Below are positions 17,343-25,704 of a stretch of DNA of 64,000 nucleotides, piece after piece. The stretch is taken from positions 54,589 through 118,588 of the forward strand of contig JANAVG010000017.1 of NCBI GenBank assembly GCA_024213275.1, given 5' to 3'. The position numbers and the translations under genes were made by a program. The DNA comes from Rossellomorea sp. BNER (GTDB taxonomy: Bacteria; Bacillota; Bacilli; Bacillales; Bacillaceae_B). Each line of letters opens with the position of its first letter. Within the stretch, counting starts at the first letter, position 1. A model generated the notes under the pieces. The model was not told where the DNA came from. It did no database searches and was given only the letters and a program-made list of their open reading frames with translations.

Positions 17343-18455
17343 ATGAGGCTTTACTTTATAAGAATTCTTATTTTTTGTTTGTTATGGGGAAGCTATGTGT
17401 TTGAGAGCGATTATTCACTTATCACCCTTACAACCATCATCACAGCGGGTACCATTTCTTTGGCTTTATACTTTTTTCTACCAATCTATCAGAAACCTCA
17501 CATATTATTCATCCTACTTTCTTGTATTCCGTTTACCATGTTGTGGATCCAGCTTTCTTCCTATTGTTTAGGAATCCTACTATACCTAGCAATAGAAGCG
17601 GCTTTTATGCTTCCCAAATCTCATTATTACCCATTCTTATCTATTGTTACAGTAGAGATAGCAGTTGGCTGGTACCTAATCGGATTTCAACACCTTCCTG
17701 TTATCCTTTCATTGATTGTGCTGATCTTGTCCTTATTCATTAATCAACTATTCCAAGAAAAACAAGCCCAAAAAGAAGTATACGAACAATTACTAGGAGA
17801 GTATCGCAAGTTAAAACGTATTCAATATGAAGCAGAGAAAGTAGTAAGGGTAGAAGAGAGAACAAGAATTGCGAGAGACATTCATGACTCTGTTGGTCAT
17901 AAGCTAACTGGTCTCCTAATGAAAATTGAAATCCTATCCCTTCAAAATAAAGAGGTTGAATGGGAGGAGCTTCGTCAACTTGCGCAAAGCAGTTTAGAAG
18001 AAACAAGAACAGCTGTTCAAGCTTTGAAGACGGATGAGATGGAAGGTTTAGGATCTCTTATCCAACTAATTCGCAAACTAGAATCAGAGAGTCATATTAT
18101 GGTCCAGCTAACAACTAAGCAAGGGGTGCTATCCCTTACCATATCAAATCAACAAAGTGTTGTCCTGTATCGGGTTATTCAAGAGGGACTGACAAATGCA
18201 ATGCGCCACTCAGGATCTCGTCAGGTGAACGTACTATTAGGAAGGAATGCACTTGGAGGGTTAGAATTTAAGATTGCGAATAAAATCCATAGATCTTTCG
18301 AGTTTGAAAAAGGATTTGGCCTTCTAAACATGACAGAACGCATGGAAGAAATAGGGGGGAAGCTTCACATCTATCAAGCGAATCAAGAATTCGTGATTGA
18401 GGGATCGTTTCCCGTGAAGGAGAAGAAAAATCATGTGGAACATTTTATTAGTTGA
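17343..18455 (+). CDS. NarL-type sensor histidine kinase
   Basis: This is a 370-residue membrane kinase. The first ~135 residues form four to five membrane segments with almost no extracellular loop, so it is an intramembrane-sensing type. The HisKA_3 motif RIARDIHDSVGHKLTG places the phospho-His at residue 181, followed by a HATPase_c domain (NAMRHSG, GFGLLNMTERM). The start is ATG 17343 with AGAGGG 8 nt upstream. It overlaps the regulator gene by 23 bp. Kinases of this shape (DesK, LiaS, LnrJ/YfiJ, YvfT) commonly sense membrane state or membrane-active antibiotics. Confidence 0.85.
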   Translation: MRLYFIRILIFCLLWGSYVFESDYSLITLTTIITAGTISLALYFFLPIYQKPHILFILLSCIPFTMLWIQLSSYCLGILLYLAIEAAFMLPKSHYYPFLSIVTVEIAVGWYLIGFQHLPVILSLIVLILSLFINQLFQEKQAQKEVYEQLLGEYRKLKRIQYEAEKVVRVEERTRIARDIHDSVGHKLTGLLMKIEILSLQNKEVEWEELRQLAQSSLEETRTAVQALKTDEMEGLGSLIQLIRKLESESHIMVQLTTKQGVLSLTISNQQSVVLYRVIQEGLTNAMRHSGSRQVNVLLGRNALGGLEFKIANKIHRSFEFEKGFGLLNMTERMEEIGGKLHIYQANQEFVIEGSFPVKEKKNHVEHFIS

Positions 18456-19071
18456 AGACCAAGATATCGTAAGACAGGGATTAAAGCTAATGTTAGAACA
18501 AGATGAACGAATGAACGTCCTTGGAGAAGCAACGAATGGAAAGGAAGCTCTTCTATTTATGGAGAGTCACCTCATCGATCTTGTTGTGATGGATATTCGT
18601 ATGCCAGAATTAAATGGAATAGAGGCAACAAGAGAAATTAAGCAGAGATGGCCATCGACTAAAGTGTTAATTCTAACAACATTCAATGACGATGAATACG
18701 CCCTCGAAGCATTAAAGCTTGGAGCAAGCGGATTTCTATTAAAGACTTCAGATCGTGAAAAATTGATATCAGCCGTGGTCAGTTGTATGAATGGCGGATT
18801 GTCTATTCATGAAGAGGTGGCTGCAAAAGTGATGCCGCGATTACTAGAAAAATCAAAGCACTCCTCTAGTAAGAAGATAAAGTTGCTAACATCGAGAGAA
18901 CTAGCTGTCATAAAGCTTGTAGGCGAAGGATTAACAAACAAAGAGATCTCACAAAAACTACATCTTTCTGTTGGAACAGTGAAAAATCACCTTACACAAA
19001 TCCTCCAGAAGCTACAATTACGAGACCGTACACAGCTAGCCATTTACGCGATTAAGAATGATGTTGTATGA
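18433..19071 (+). CDS. NarL/LuxR-type response regulator
   Basis: This 212-residue protein has a receiver domain (residues 2-120; phospho-Asp54 in VVMDIRMP, the conserved Thr in LILTTF and Lys in FLLKTS) and a C-terminal LuxR-type HTH (residues 148-205, TSRELAVIKLVGEGLTNKEI). It is the partner of the overlapping kinase. Likely targets are nearby transport genes such as the ABC operon at 21,501, but this is inferred from proximity. Confidence 0.9.
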   Translation: MWNILLVEDQDIVRQGLKLMLEQDERMNVLGEATNGKEALLFMESHLIDLVVMDIRMPELNGIEATREIKQRWPSTKVLILTTFNDDEYALEALKLGASGFLLKTSDREKLISAVVSCMNGGLSIHEEVAAKVMPRLLEKSKHSSSKKIKLLTSRELAVIKLVGEGLTNKEISQKLHLSVGTVKNHLTQILQKLQLRDRTQLAIYAIKNDVV

Positions 19072-19481
19072 GAATAGCTGGAAAATAATATGGGATAAGA
19101 AAAAGTGGACGAATTCACTCTAGATTTGTCTGCTTTTTTATGATGATAAAATTTGTAATCTGAGTATCAATTACTGAAGGGGGCGAGTGGGAAAAGTGTC
19201 GTTATTTGCCGATTGAACGATATATAAGCGAATCGACCGATATATTCAAAAGTTCCGGTATCGACCAATAAAATGAAGCAAGAGGCCTATATATGGATTT
19301 TTTTTAACTTTGAGTGTTCCATTTTCAACTATAAGCCTTTTACGATTACTCTTCAATAGTCGATTACTTTCACCGTTTGCTCACTCCAAGATTACGTAAA
19401 GCTTTTAATAATTCCATCATCTCTGCAGCCATTGATAAATAAGTATATTAATAAAGGCCTTTACTTAAATGGGGGATTCTA
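19072..19481. other. Intergenic stretch with CGAT/CGACC motifs
   Basis: There is no gene. Between about 19,195 and 19,270, motifs of the type CCGATTGAACGATATAT, GAATCGACCGATATATTC and GGTATCGACCAATAAAAT recur at 20-30 nt intervals, suggesting a degenerate short tandem array like the others in the window. The remainder shows nothing I can support except the GGGGGA RBS of the next gene. Confidence 0.35.
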
Positions 19482-20747
19482 ATGGCAATTTATACAGTAA
19501 AACCGGGTGATACATTATGGAAAATATCAACCTTTTCAAGGGTTCCGATATTAACACTTATGCAAGTGAATGGTTTAACATCGAGTGCTCTTATTCCTGG
19601 ACTGAACATGTACATCCCCGACCAAACACCACCTGTAAGGTTTTATCAGGTAAAGATGGGAGACACGCTTTGGCGCATTTCTCAAAAGTTTAGTACCACT
19701 ATACAAGCTATCATTAGGGAAAACCCAACGATTGATCCAAACGTTTTGACAGTTGGGCAGAGGCTTCGTATTCCAACATGGCAAAAATATAGCATGCAGT
19801 CACTCGTTTTTTTCGATGCATTTGATCCATCTCCCTATTTTGATATCTTAAGGGAGATTGCTAGTAGTATTACTTATCTTGCGGTATTCACTTACTCTTT
19901 TACTCGTACAGGTAGTTTGATAGAAGTAAGTGATGAAGAAATTCTAGCAGCATGTAAACAGTTCAACATACGACCACTAATGGTCGTCAGTAATTATGAT
20001 AAAGGAACCTTCAGCACAGAGCTAGCTGATCAAGTATTAAACACGTCTGTACGCCAGACCTTGATCAAAAATATTGGTACTGCAGTCCGTACCAAAGGCT
20101 ATGCAGGAGTAAGCATTGACTTCGAGTTCGTACCTCCTGCAAGGCGCAATGACTTTACTTCATTTCTACGTGAATTAAAAACGGAGCTTGGTAATCGTAT
20201 ACTACAAATCAATGCACATGCAAAATCAAGTGATGACCCCACAAATCGGCTAACGGGTTTCCTTGATTACAGTGCAATCGGTCAAGTGGTAGATATTATG
20301 GCGGTCATGACAATAGATTATGGTTATGCCATTGGACCACCTGACCCGATAGCCCCAGTTTGGTGGATTGAACAGGTTTTAAGGTATGCCACAACATTGG
20401 TCAATCGACGAAAACTGATGATGGCGATTAGTCTATACGGATATGACTGGACACTCCCGCAGGTTCCGAGTAGAGTGGCAACGATGCTATCGGCAAATAC
20501 TGCTCAAAATCGAGCAATCACAAATGGTGTGCGGATTCAATATGATGTGAGGGCACAAGCCCCGAATTACCGCTATACAAGTAATGCCCTCCAACACACT
20601 GTTTGGTTCGAGGATGTTAAGAGTGTGAAGGCAAAGTATGAATTGATGGATGTTTACAATTTGTTAGGGACCACATATTGGCGGCTCCGTTTTCGTTTTC
20701 CACAGAATTGGGCATATGTTCGAAAAAACATTTTGGTGGTTAAGTAG
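19482..20747 (+). CDS. LysM-GH18 peptidoglycan glycosylase, SleL/YaaH-like
   Basis: This 421-residue protein has two N-terminal LysM domains (residues 2-47 and 53-98, each with a GDTLW motif) and a GH18 barrel (about 105-421). The catalytic motif appears as SIDFEF with Asp213 and Glu215. Proteins with this plan (SleL, YaaH, YdhD) bind spore cortex peptidoglycan and cleave it as N-acetylglucosaminidases or epimerase-like enzymes during germination. No signal peptide is present, as usual for spore-coat-deposited SleL. A mother-cell sigma promoter would be expected but was not identified. Spore role is from family knowledge. Confidence 0.85.
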   Translation: MAIYTVKPGDTLWKISTFSRVPILTLMQVNGLTSSALIPGLNMYIPDQTPPVRFYQVKMGDTLWRISQKFSTTIQAIIRENPTIDPNVLTVGQRLRIPTWQKYSMQSLVFFDAFDPSPYFDILREIASSITYLAVFTYSFTRTGSLIEVSDEEILAACKQFNIRPLMVVSNYDKGTFSTELADQVLNTSVRQTLIKNIGTAVRTKGYAGVSIDFEFVPPARRNDFTSFLRELKTELGNRILQINAHAKSSDDPTNRLTGFLDYSAIGQVVDIMAVMTIDYGYAIGPPDPIAPVWWIEQVLRYATTLVNRRKLMMAISLYGYDWTLPQVPSRVATMLSANTAQNRAITNGVRIQYDVRAQAPNYRYTSNALQHTVWFEDVKSVKAKYELMDVYNLLGTTYWRLRFRFPQNWAYVRKNILVVK

Positions 20748-20767
20748 GAAATAGTAAATCTAATCCT

Positions 20768-20808
20768 GAAAAAGCCTTATTTCTTATTAGAATTAAGGTC
20801 TTTTTGCG
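20768..20808 (+). terminator. Terminator of the LysM-GH18 gene
   Basis: AAAAAGCCTTA pairs with TAAGGTCTTTTT (one bulge) around TTTCTTATTAGAAT, and the 3' arm supplies the U-run. Confidence 0.6.
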
Positions 20809-20867
20809 TTTGATAACTTCGAAAAAAACCTTTTAAAATCCGGCGAGATTGTCGACAACGATATGTT

Positions 20868-21013
20868 TTGAAAGATACCGAAATTTGTCGAATGGTCAAA
20901 GAAACTTGATTGGACAAAAAAATGATCATTACAGACAAATTATGGATTCTAATGGACAAATTATCGATTCTAACGGACAGATTATGGACTCTAACGGGCA
21001 AATTATCGTTGAA
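20868..21013. repeat. GGACAAATTATGGATTCTAA tandem array, copy 2
   Basis: At 20,932-21,009 a 20-bp unit is repeated four times with few changes (GGACAAATTATCGATTCTAA, GGACAGATTATGGACTCTAA and so on), preceded by more degenerate units containing TTGTCGA. The reverse strand reads as repeated PLESIIC peptides, an artefact of the period. It is related in motif to 5306-5415. Confidence 0.8.
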
Positions 21014-21398
21014 ATCGGGTCAGGATAACTAAATTTGGTCACTGCAAAAGTCTTCCGGGATCTTTTCTTAAAAATCGTTTTGAGTTTTGTTGAATAGGCT
21101 TCCCCTAAACTTTTTAGCGTCAAAACTACTATGTTTAAGAAAAGAACCTTGTATAAAAATAGTGGAAATGCCTAAAACGCTAGCCTTATGTCTGGAAAAA
21201 TGGAATTTAAGTAAAATACCCTTTATATCATGGTGGAGCGACATAACATTAATGATATGAGTTTTATATTAGGTGTGGTTTGCGCATCTGGTTTCCGTTA
21301 TTTTGAATTATTAAATTTAAGTAAGCCGAGGAAGTCCATTTGGAATTTTTTTGATTATCTTTATTGAACACTTGTTAAAAAAGCTTTTGTAAAAAATA
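21014..21398. other. Intergenic region with one weak small open frame
   Basis: A 45-codon frame at 21,230-21,367 (beginning MVERHNIND, hydrophobic middle SFILGVVCASGF) has no convincing RBS and is not claimed as a gene. GTGGAGCG lies inside the frame upstream of an internal ATG at 21,254. The rest shows no recognisable element. Confidence 0.3.
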
Positions 21399-21410
21399 TG
21401 ACTTAAGTCA
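21399..21410. promoter_or_regulatory. Perfect palindrome upstream of the ABC operon
   Basis: TGACTTAAGTCA is a perfect 12-bp inverted repeat about 90 bp before the first ABC gene. Position and symmetry suit a regulator site, for example for the NarL-type response regulator upstream. No binding can be proved from sequence. Confidence 0.4.
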
Positions 21411-21500
21411 CGTGTATCTTCTTTTATTAGTGACGCGAGACAGTGGGAGGTAAATTCACTTCTGCTTACAATAATAGTAGTGGAAAAGGAGGCGGAAGGA

Positions 21501-22433
21501 ATGTTAGAGGTTGTAGAGCTGTCAAAGCATTATAAGAAAACAAAAGCGGTGGATAACATTAATATGTATTTAGAAAAAGGTGAAACTGTTGGGCTATTGG
21601 GACCGAATGGAGCGGGAAAATCAACCGCAATCTCCATGATCTCTTCTTTGATTGCCCCAACACATGGGGATGTACGTTTATTTAATCAAAGTATCATAAA
21701 GAAACCGGAAGAACTTCGAAATCGATTAGGGGTGGTTCCGCAAGAAATTGCTCTTTATAACGATTTATCTGCAAAAGAAAATCTCGAGTTTTTCGGGAGA
21801 ATTCATCGTTTGTCTGGAAGTCAGCTTAAAAAGAAGACGGAAGAAATCCTTCATCAAATTGGATTAGAAGATCGAAAAAAAGATCTGGTTAAACATTTTT
21901 CTGGAGGGATGAAAAGAAGATTGAATATTGGTGTGGCTCTTCTTCATGATCCAGAACTAATCATTATGGATGAACCGACAGTTGGAATCGATCCTCAATC
22001 AAGGAATCACATATTAGAAACGGTCAAACGATTAAATGAGGAACGGGATATGACGATCCTCTATACAAGTCATTATATGGAAGAGGTCGAATACCTTTGT
22101 AATCGGATTTACATCATGGATAAAGGAAACATTATTGCTTCTGGAACAAAGGATGAGATTAAGAAAATTTTATCAGCTGAAAATACGATTGAAATTAAAT
22201 TGGAAAAAATGAATGAAGCATTAACTTCACGTTTAAGAGAAGATCCATCTGTGGCCCATATTACTTTTGAAGATAAGTCGATTACGATTGTCGTTCCTAG
22301 AGAAGTAAATCTCTTTCATAAGATTTTTCAATATGCAGAGGAAACAAATGCAAAACCTTTGTCTGTTGAAATCAAGACTCCTTCTTTAGAAGATGTATTT
22401 CTACATCTCACAGGAAGAGCATTAAGGGATTAA
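21501..22433 (+). CDS. ABC exporter ATPase (LnrL-like)
   Basis: This is a 310-residue ATP-binding subunit: Walker A GPNGAGKST at 34-42, Q-loop VVPQE, signature FSGGMKRR at 133-140, Walker B LIIMDEPT at 153-160, and a C-terminal extension of ~90 residues typical of drug-type ABC-2 exporters. The start is ATG 21501, 8 nt after AAAAGGAGG; the GTG at 21480 lies before the RBS. It is first in a tight operon with two permeases, as in lnrLMN (linearmycin resistance) and yhfA/natAB-type systems. Confidence 0.88.
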   Translation: MLEVVELSKHYKKTKAVDNINMYLEKGETVGLLGPNGAGKSTAISMISSLIAPTHGDVRLFNQSIIKKPEELRNRLGVVPQEIALYNDLSAKENLEFFGRIHRLSGSQLKKKTEEILHQIGLEDRKKDLVKHFSGGMKRRLNIGVALLHDPELIIMDEPTVGIDPQSRNHILETVKRLNEERDMTILYTSHYMEEVEYLCNRIYIMDKGNIIASGTKDEIKKILSAENTIEIKLEKMNEALTSRLREDPSVAHITFEDKSITIVVPREVNLFHKIFQYAEETNAKPLSVEIKTPSLEDVFLHLTGRALRD

Positions 22434-22445
22434 GGAGGAGATCAG

Positions 22446-23711
22446 ATGTACTGGCATCTAATCAAAAAGCAATTGCTTCTATTTATACGAAATCCACATG
22501 AACTTCTTATTCTATTGGGGATGCCTCTTGTATTAATTTCAATACTGGGCTTTGCTTTAGGTGGGATAATGCAAAGTGAATCTCCTAAAATAGAGGCAAA
22601 AGTCGCGTTTGTAGAGCATGGTTCATCAGAGCAGGGTTTTGAGCTTTTTCAAAAAGAAGTTGAAAGTAAAAGCATTCCAGACGCAGCAAAAGTTGAGCTA
22701 TTAAAGGGAGCAGAAGCCATTCAACCTATTAAGGTTTTAAGAGATGAAATTTTTGGCAGTGATGAAATGAAATCTTTCTTTTCTCTAGAATCTATTTCTC
22801 CCGACCAACTAGAGGATGTGAAGAAAAATGATGATTATACAGCGATTATTGAGGTTCCTAAAAACTTTTCTTATACATTATTAAAATCCATATTTCTCAA
22901 AGGTGATGATGTTCCTTCGCTTACGTTAACTGTGAATGAAGGGAAGAGTTTAAGTTCAAACGTAGTGGAGGATGTGTTGATAGAGTTTCAGAGTCAATTA
23001 ACGACAATGACAAGGCTGGGTCAAGCAGGGGTGGATTTAAAAGAAGTGGAGATAGGTGATGCGGTAGAAGGGGATATTACTTCTGTTTCTAGTCGTGAAC
23101 CAATTGGCTCCATCGTTTATTATACGGTGGGAATGAGTGTTATGTTTGTTCTCTATATAGCATCAAGTATTGGCTCATTTGCCTATCGGGAAAAGGTTTG
23201 GCATGTGTTTGATCGATTGATTTTGGCAAATGTTTCAAAAACCGTCTACTTTTCTAGTGTTGTTACCTCTTCTATTATACTGTCGTTTCTTCAGCTCTGT
23301 CTTTTATATGGAGTAACATCGCTTGTTTATGGAGTACATTGGCCAGATCTATTTTCCTTTTTTGTCGTCACTCTATGCCTTAGTTTTGCCGTCGGTGGAA
23401 TTGCGGCACTTCTTACATCGCTAAATTACCGAGCCAAGTCAGAGAGCTTCTCTGGAATTTACTCATCCATTTTAGTTACGGTTTTGGCATTCTTAGGAGG
23501 AAGTTTTTTTCCGATCGGAGACCTATCGGAAACGATGCAGCTAGTGGGAGAAGCTATTCCTAACGGTAATGGATTAATGGCTTATTTGAAAATTTTTCAA
23601 GGCTATCCGTTAGCCGATGTGGCTTCAAATTTATATTGGTTGCTTGCTTTTGGAGCGGTCTTAATGGTGATTGCTAGCTTTATTTTTCCGAGAAAGGGGG
23701 GAGAGGTATGA
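22446..23711 (+). CDS. ABC-2 type permease (LnrM-like)
   Basis: This 421-residue membrane subunit has one N-terminal membrane helix (residues 17-38), a large extracytoplasmic loop (about 40-225), then five to six helices. This is the standard ABC-2 membrane fold (PF12698). The RBS AGGAGG lies 12 bp after the ATPase stop. It probably forms a heterodimeric exporter with the next protein, for a lipid-active or antibiotic substrate. Confidence 0.85.
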   Translation: MYWHLIKKQLLLFIRNPHELLILLGMPLVLISILGFALGGIMQSESPKIEAKVAFVEHGSSEQGFELFQKEVESKSIPDAAKVELLKGAEAIQPIKVLRDEIFGSDEMKSFFSLESISPDQLEDVKKNDDYTAIIEVPKNFSYTLLKSIFLKGDDVPSLTLTVNEGKSLSSNVVEDVLIEFQSQLTTMTRLGQAGVDLKEVEIGDAVEGDITSVSSREPIGSIVYYTVGMSVMFVLYIASSIGSFAYREKVWHVFDRLILANVSKTVYFSSVVTSSIILSFLQLCLLYGVTSLVYGVHWPDLFSFFVVTLCLSFAVGGIAALLTSLNYRAKSESFSGIYSSILVTVLAFLGGSFFPIGDLSETMQLVGEAIPNGNGLMAYLKIFQGYPLADVASNLYWLLAFGAVLMVIASFIFPRKGGEV

Positions 23712-24811
23712 ACGGGATCCTACTTGCGAAGTTCCGCTTATTTATCCGTAAACCTTGGACATTTATTTTCATGTCTCTTTTCTGCGTTCTGTTTGCGCTT
23801 TTTACAAGCCAAGGTAATATTGGTCAAGTGACTGTACCCGTATATTCTGATTTACCTAATGGGAAAGATCACCCAATTGTTCAGTCATTAGAGGAATCAG
23901 ATGCTTATATTTTCGAATATATGGAGAAAGCCGAGGTTAAAGAGCTGGTATCGGAAGGAAAGAGAGAAGTTGGTGTCTACCTCATGGACGATCGATATCA
24001 ACTGATTATTGCTTCTGAATCAGAAAATATAAAACTTGTTGAGCAATTTGTTGGGAGTATCTATCAAAAAACGAATCAGGTAAAATCCGTTATGGCAGTC
24101 GCTGATACTGAAAAACAAAGACAGGAAATCGAAACAATCATGAAGGATACCCAAGATTCTTTATTCACAATAGAGAAGGAAAATTTCAGGGGCGAGGGTA
24201 CCGTTATCTTCGATCGTAAATTACAGGGGTTGTTTGGCTTTACGCTGTTCTTTGTCATTTATACGATCGCTTTTAGTGTTCTTCATATTTTAGAAGAGAA
24301 GCAATGGAGAGTTTGGGATCGGATGATCTTATCTCCACTAAAGAAGTGGCAAATGTATGCTGCTAATCTAGCGTATAGCTTCATTTTAGGTTATGTTCAA
24401 ATATTGCTTGTCTTTCTCGTATTCAGGTATATATCGGATGTTAATTTTTATGGAGGGTTTTCAAAGACGCTCATTGTATTGGTGCCATATGTGTTTGCCA
24501 TTGTTGCCCTTTCAATGTTAATAACAGGTTTAGTGAAAACGGTTCAACAGTTTAACGCAGTGATTCCACTGGTCGCTGTAAGTATGGCGATGATTGGCGG
24601 AGCCTATTGGCCATTAGAAATTGTTTCTTCAGAGATCCTGCTGGCGATATCAAAAGTTGTTCCTATCACATATGGAATAGAAATACTAAAAGGTGTTACG
24701 GTATACGGACAATCCATCAGCACAGTCCTCTTCCCGATCAGCATCCTTTGCCTCATGGGCGTCCTCATGATGGGAATAGGCATCAACCTCATGGAACGAA
24801 GGGGAACATAA
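23708..24811 (+). CDS. ABC-2 type permease (LnrN-like)
   Basis: This 367-residue membrane subunit has the same topology as its neighbour: one N-terminal helix, an extracytoplasmic loop to about residue 170, then a bundle of helices ending LMGIGINLMERR. Its ATG overlaps the preceding stop (ATGA), so the two permeases are coupled. The pair is paralogous in plan but clearly diverged in sequence. Confidence 0.85.
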   Translation: MNGILLAKFRLFIRKPWTFIFMSLFCVLFALFTSQGNIGQVTVPVYSDLPNGKDHPIVQSLEESDAYIFEYMEKAEVKELVSEGKREVGVYLMDDRYQLIIASESENIKLVEQFVGSIYQKTNQVKSVMAVADTEKQRQEIETIMKDTQDSLFTIEKENFRGEGTVIFDRKLQGLFGFTLFFVIYTIAFSVLHILEEKQWRVWDRMILSPLKKWQMYAANLAYSFILGYVQILLVFLVFRYISDVNFYGGFSKTLIVLVPYVFAIVALSMLITGLVKTVQQFNAVIPLVAVSMAMIGGAYWPLEIVSSEILLAISKVVPITYGIEILKGVTVYGQSISTVLFPISILCLMGVLMMGIGINLMERRGT

Positions 24812-24830
24812 AGAAACCTGGAGAAAATCG

Positions 24831-24890
24831 GGTGCCAGGTACAAAACCCCGGAATTGTGCCAGGTACAAAATGTTGGAATTGTACCAGGT
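24831..24890. repeat. GTGCCAGGTACAAAA repeat cluster, likely terminator
   Basis: Two direct copies of GCCAGGTACAAAA (24,833 and about 24,859) and an inverted TTGTACCAGG give a foldable unit after the ABC operon. It belongs to the same family as the perfect palindrome at 13,491. Confidence 0.6.
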
Positions 24891-24926
24891 TTGCTATGGA
24901 CAAATATAATCTAAAAGGGTGTCTAA

Positions 24927-25460
24927 ATGAGAACAATAAGGGTCCAGTGGAATAGTGGAACAGTAGACCTTACCTGGTATAGGGGAGTTCATTATCCCCC
25001 TATAGGCAAGGTCACCAGTGTACATGGCGTTTGTTTTTTAGATGAAAAAGTTTTGTTGGTTAATATAAAAGGGAGAGGCTTTAATTTACCTGGTGGGCAT
25101 GTTGAAGCGGGGGAAAAAGTGAAAGAGGCCTTTAATCGAGAAGTATGGGAGGAAGGATATGTGAAGGGGGAATCTTCCTTCATTGGTTATATAGAAGTGA
25201 GTCATAAACATAATCCGTTATTTAATCCACATGGAAAATACCCATTGGTAGGCTATCAGCTTTTTTACCGAATGGATATTTCGAAAAAATATGATTTTAA
25301 AAGAGAGCATGAATCGTCTTGTCGCATATGGGTAGAACCTGAGGAGCTTCCGTTTGTTATTCAGGATCATAAGCTGGTTAAAGAAATTATTCAAGCAGCT
25401 TTGGATGAAAAATCTATACCCAGACCCAATAATTTAGCACAAATAAAAGGACACCGGTGA
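24927..25460 (+). CDS. Nudix hydrolase
   Basis: This 177-residue Nudix protein carries the box GGHVEAGEKVKEAFNREVWE, continuing EGYV, around residues 56-79. The catalytic REVWEE is intact, but the canonical Gly two residues later is Tyr, with a Gly one position early, a small deviation from GX5EX7REUXEEXGU. Substrate (nucleotide sugar, oxidised dNTP or other) cannot be assigned. The RBS AAGGGTG is 5-6 nt before ATG. Its last 47 bp overlap an antisense small gene. Confidence 0.8.
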   Translation: MRTIRVQWNSGTVDLTWYRGVHYPPIGKVTSVHGVCFLDEKVLLVNIKGRGFNLPGGHVEAGEKVKEAFNREVWEEGYVKGESSFIGYIEVSHKHNPLFNPHGKYPLVGYQLFYRMDISKKYDFKREHESSCRIWVEPEELPFVIQDHKLVKEIIQAALDEKSIPRPNNLAQIKGHR

Positions 25461-25581
25461 TCATCGAAATTCCAAAAATCATATAAAAAAAATCGATAAA
25501 ACTGTCTAATAGCATGCGTTTCTGATTATCTCTTCGAAAGTTACGAACTTCACGACGGTGATGCTTTGCAGTACTACTCAT
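25414..25581 (-). CDS. Small single-pass membrane protein (55 aa), antisense to the Nudix 3' end
   Basis: This short gene has a very strong RBS (AGGAGG, complement at 25,588-25,593) 6-7 nt before ATG at 25,581. The product starts MSSTAKHHRREVRNFRRDNQ, a highly basic N-terminus, followed by a hydrophobic helix (residues 28-52, with FFYMIFGISMITGVLLFVL) and ends YWVWV. Basic tail plus one membrane helix suggests an inner-membrane small protein with the N-terminus inside. It overlaps the convergent Nudix gene by 47 bp. The function is unknown. Confidence 0.7.
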   Translation of the reverse strand: MSSTAKHHRREVRNFRRDNQKRMLLDSFIDFFYMIFGISMITGVLLFVLNYWVWV

Positions 25582-25661
25582 AAGACGCCTCCTCTTAATG
25601 TGGATGTCTTATTGAATTTCTACACGAGGACAGAAAATCCTTCCTTTATATGAAAATAATG

Positions 25662-25704
25662 ACGAAAGAAGGAGCTGGTCCATATGGTCAACTCCTTCTT
25701 TCGT
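25662..25704. terminator. Strong 13-bp stem-loop
   Basis: ACGAAAGAAGGAG (25,662-25,674) and its exact complement CTCCTTCTTTCGT (25,692-25,704) flank a semi-palindromic loop with CCATATGG. It closes the structured stretch downstream of the CBS gene. Confidence 0.55.

Noticed and set aside
20777..21123. Minus-strand frames with repeated PLESIIC or NLSVRI peptides
   Set aside because: These are artefacts of the 20-bp tandem repeat; no RBS or homology.
21230..21367. 45-codon frame with a hydrophobic middle ahead of the ABC operon
   Set aside because: No suitable RBS before the ATG; described only as a weak possibility in the gap entry.
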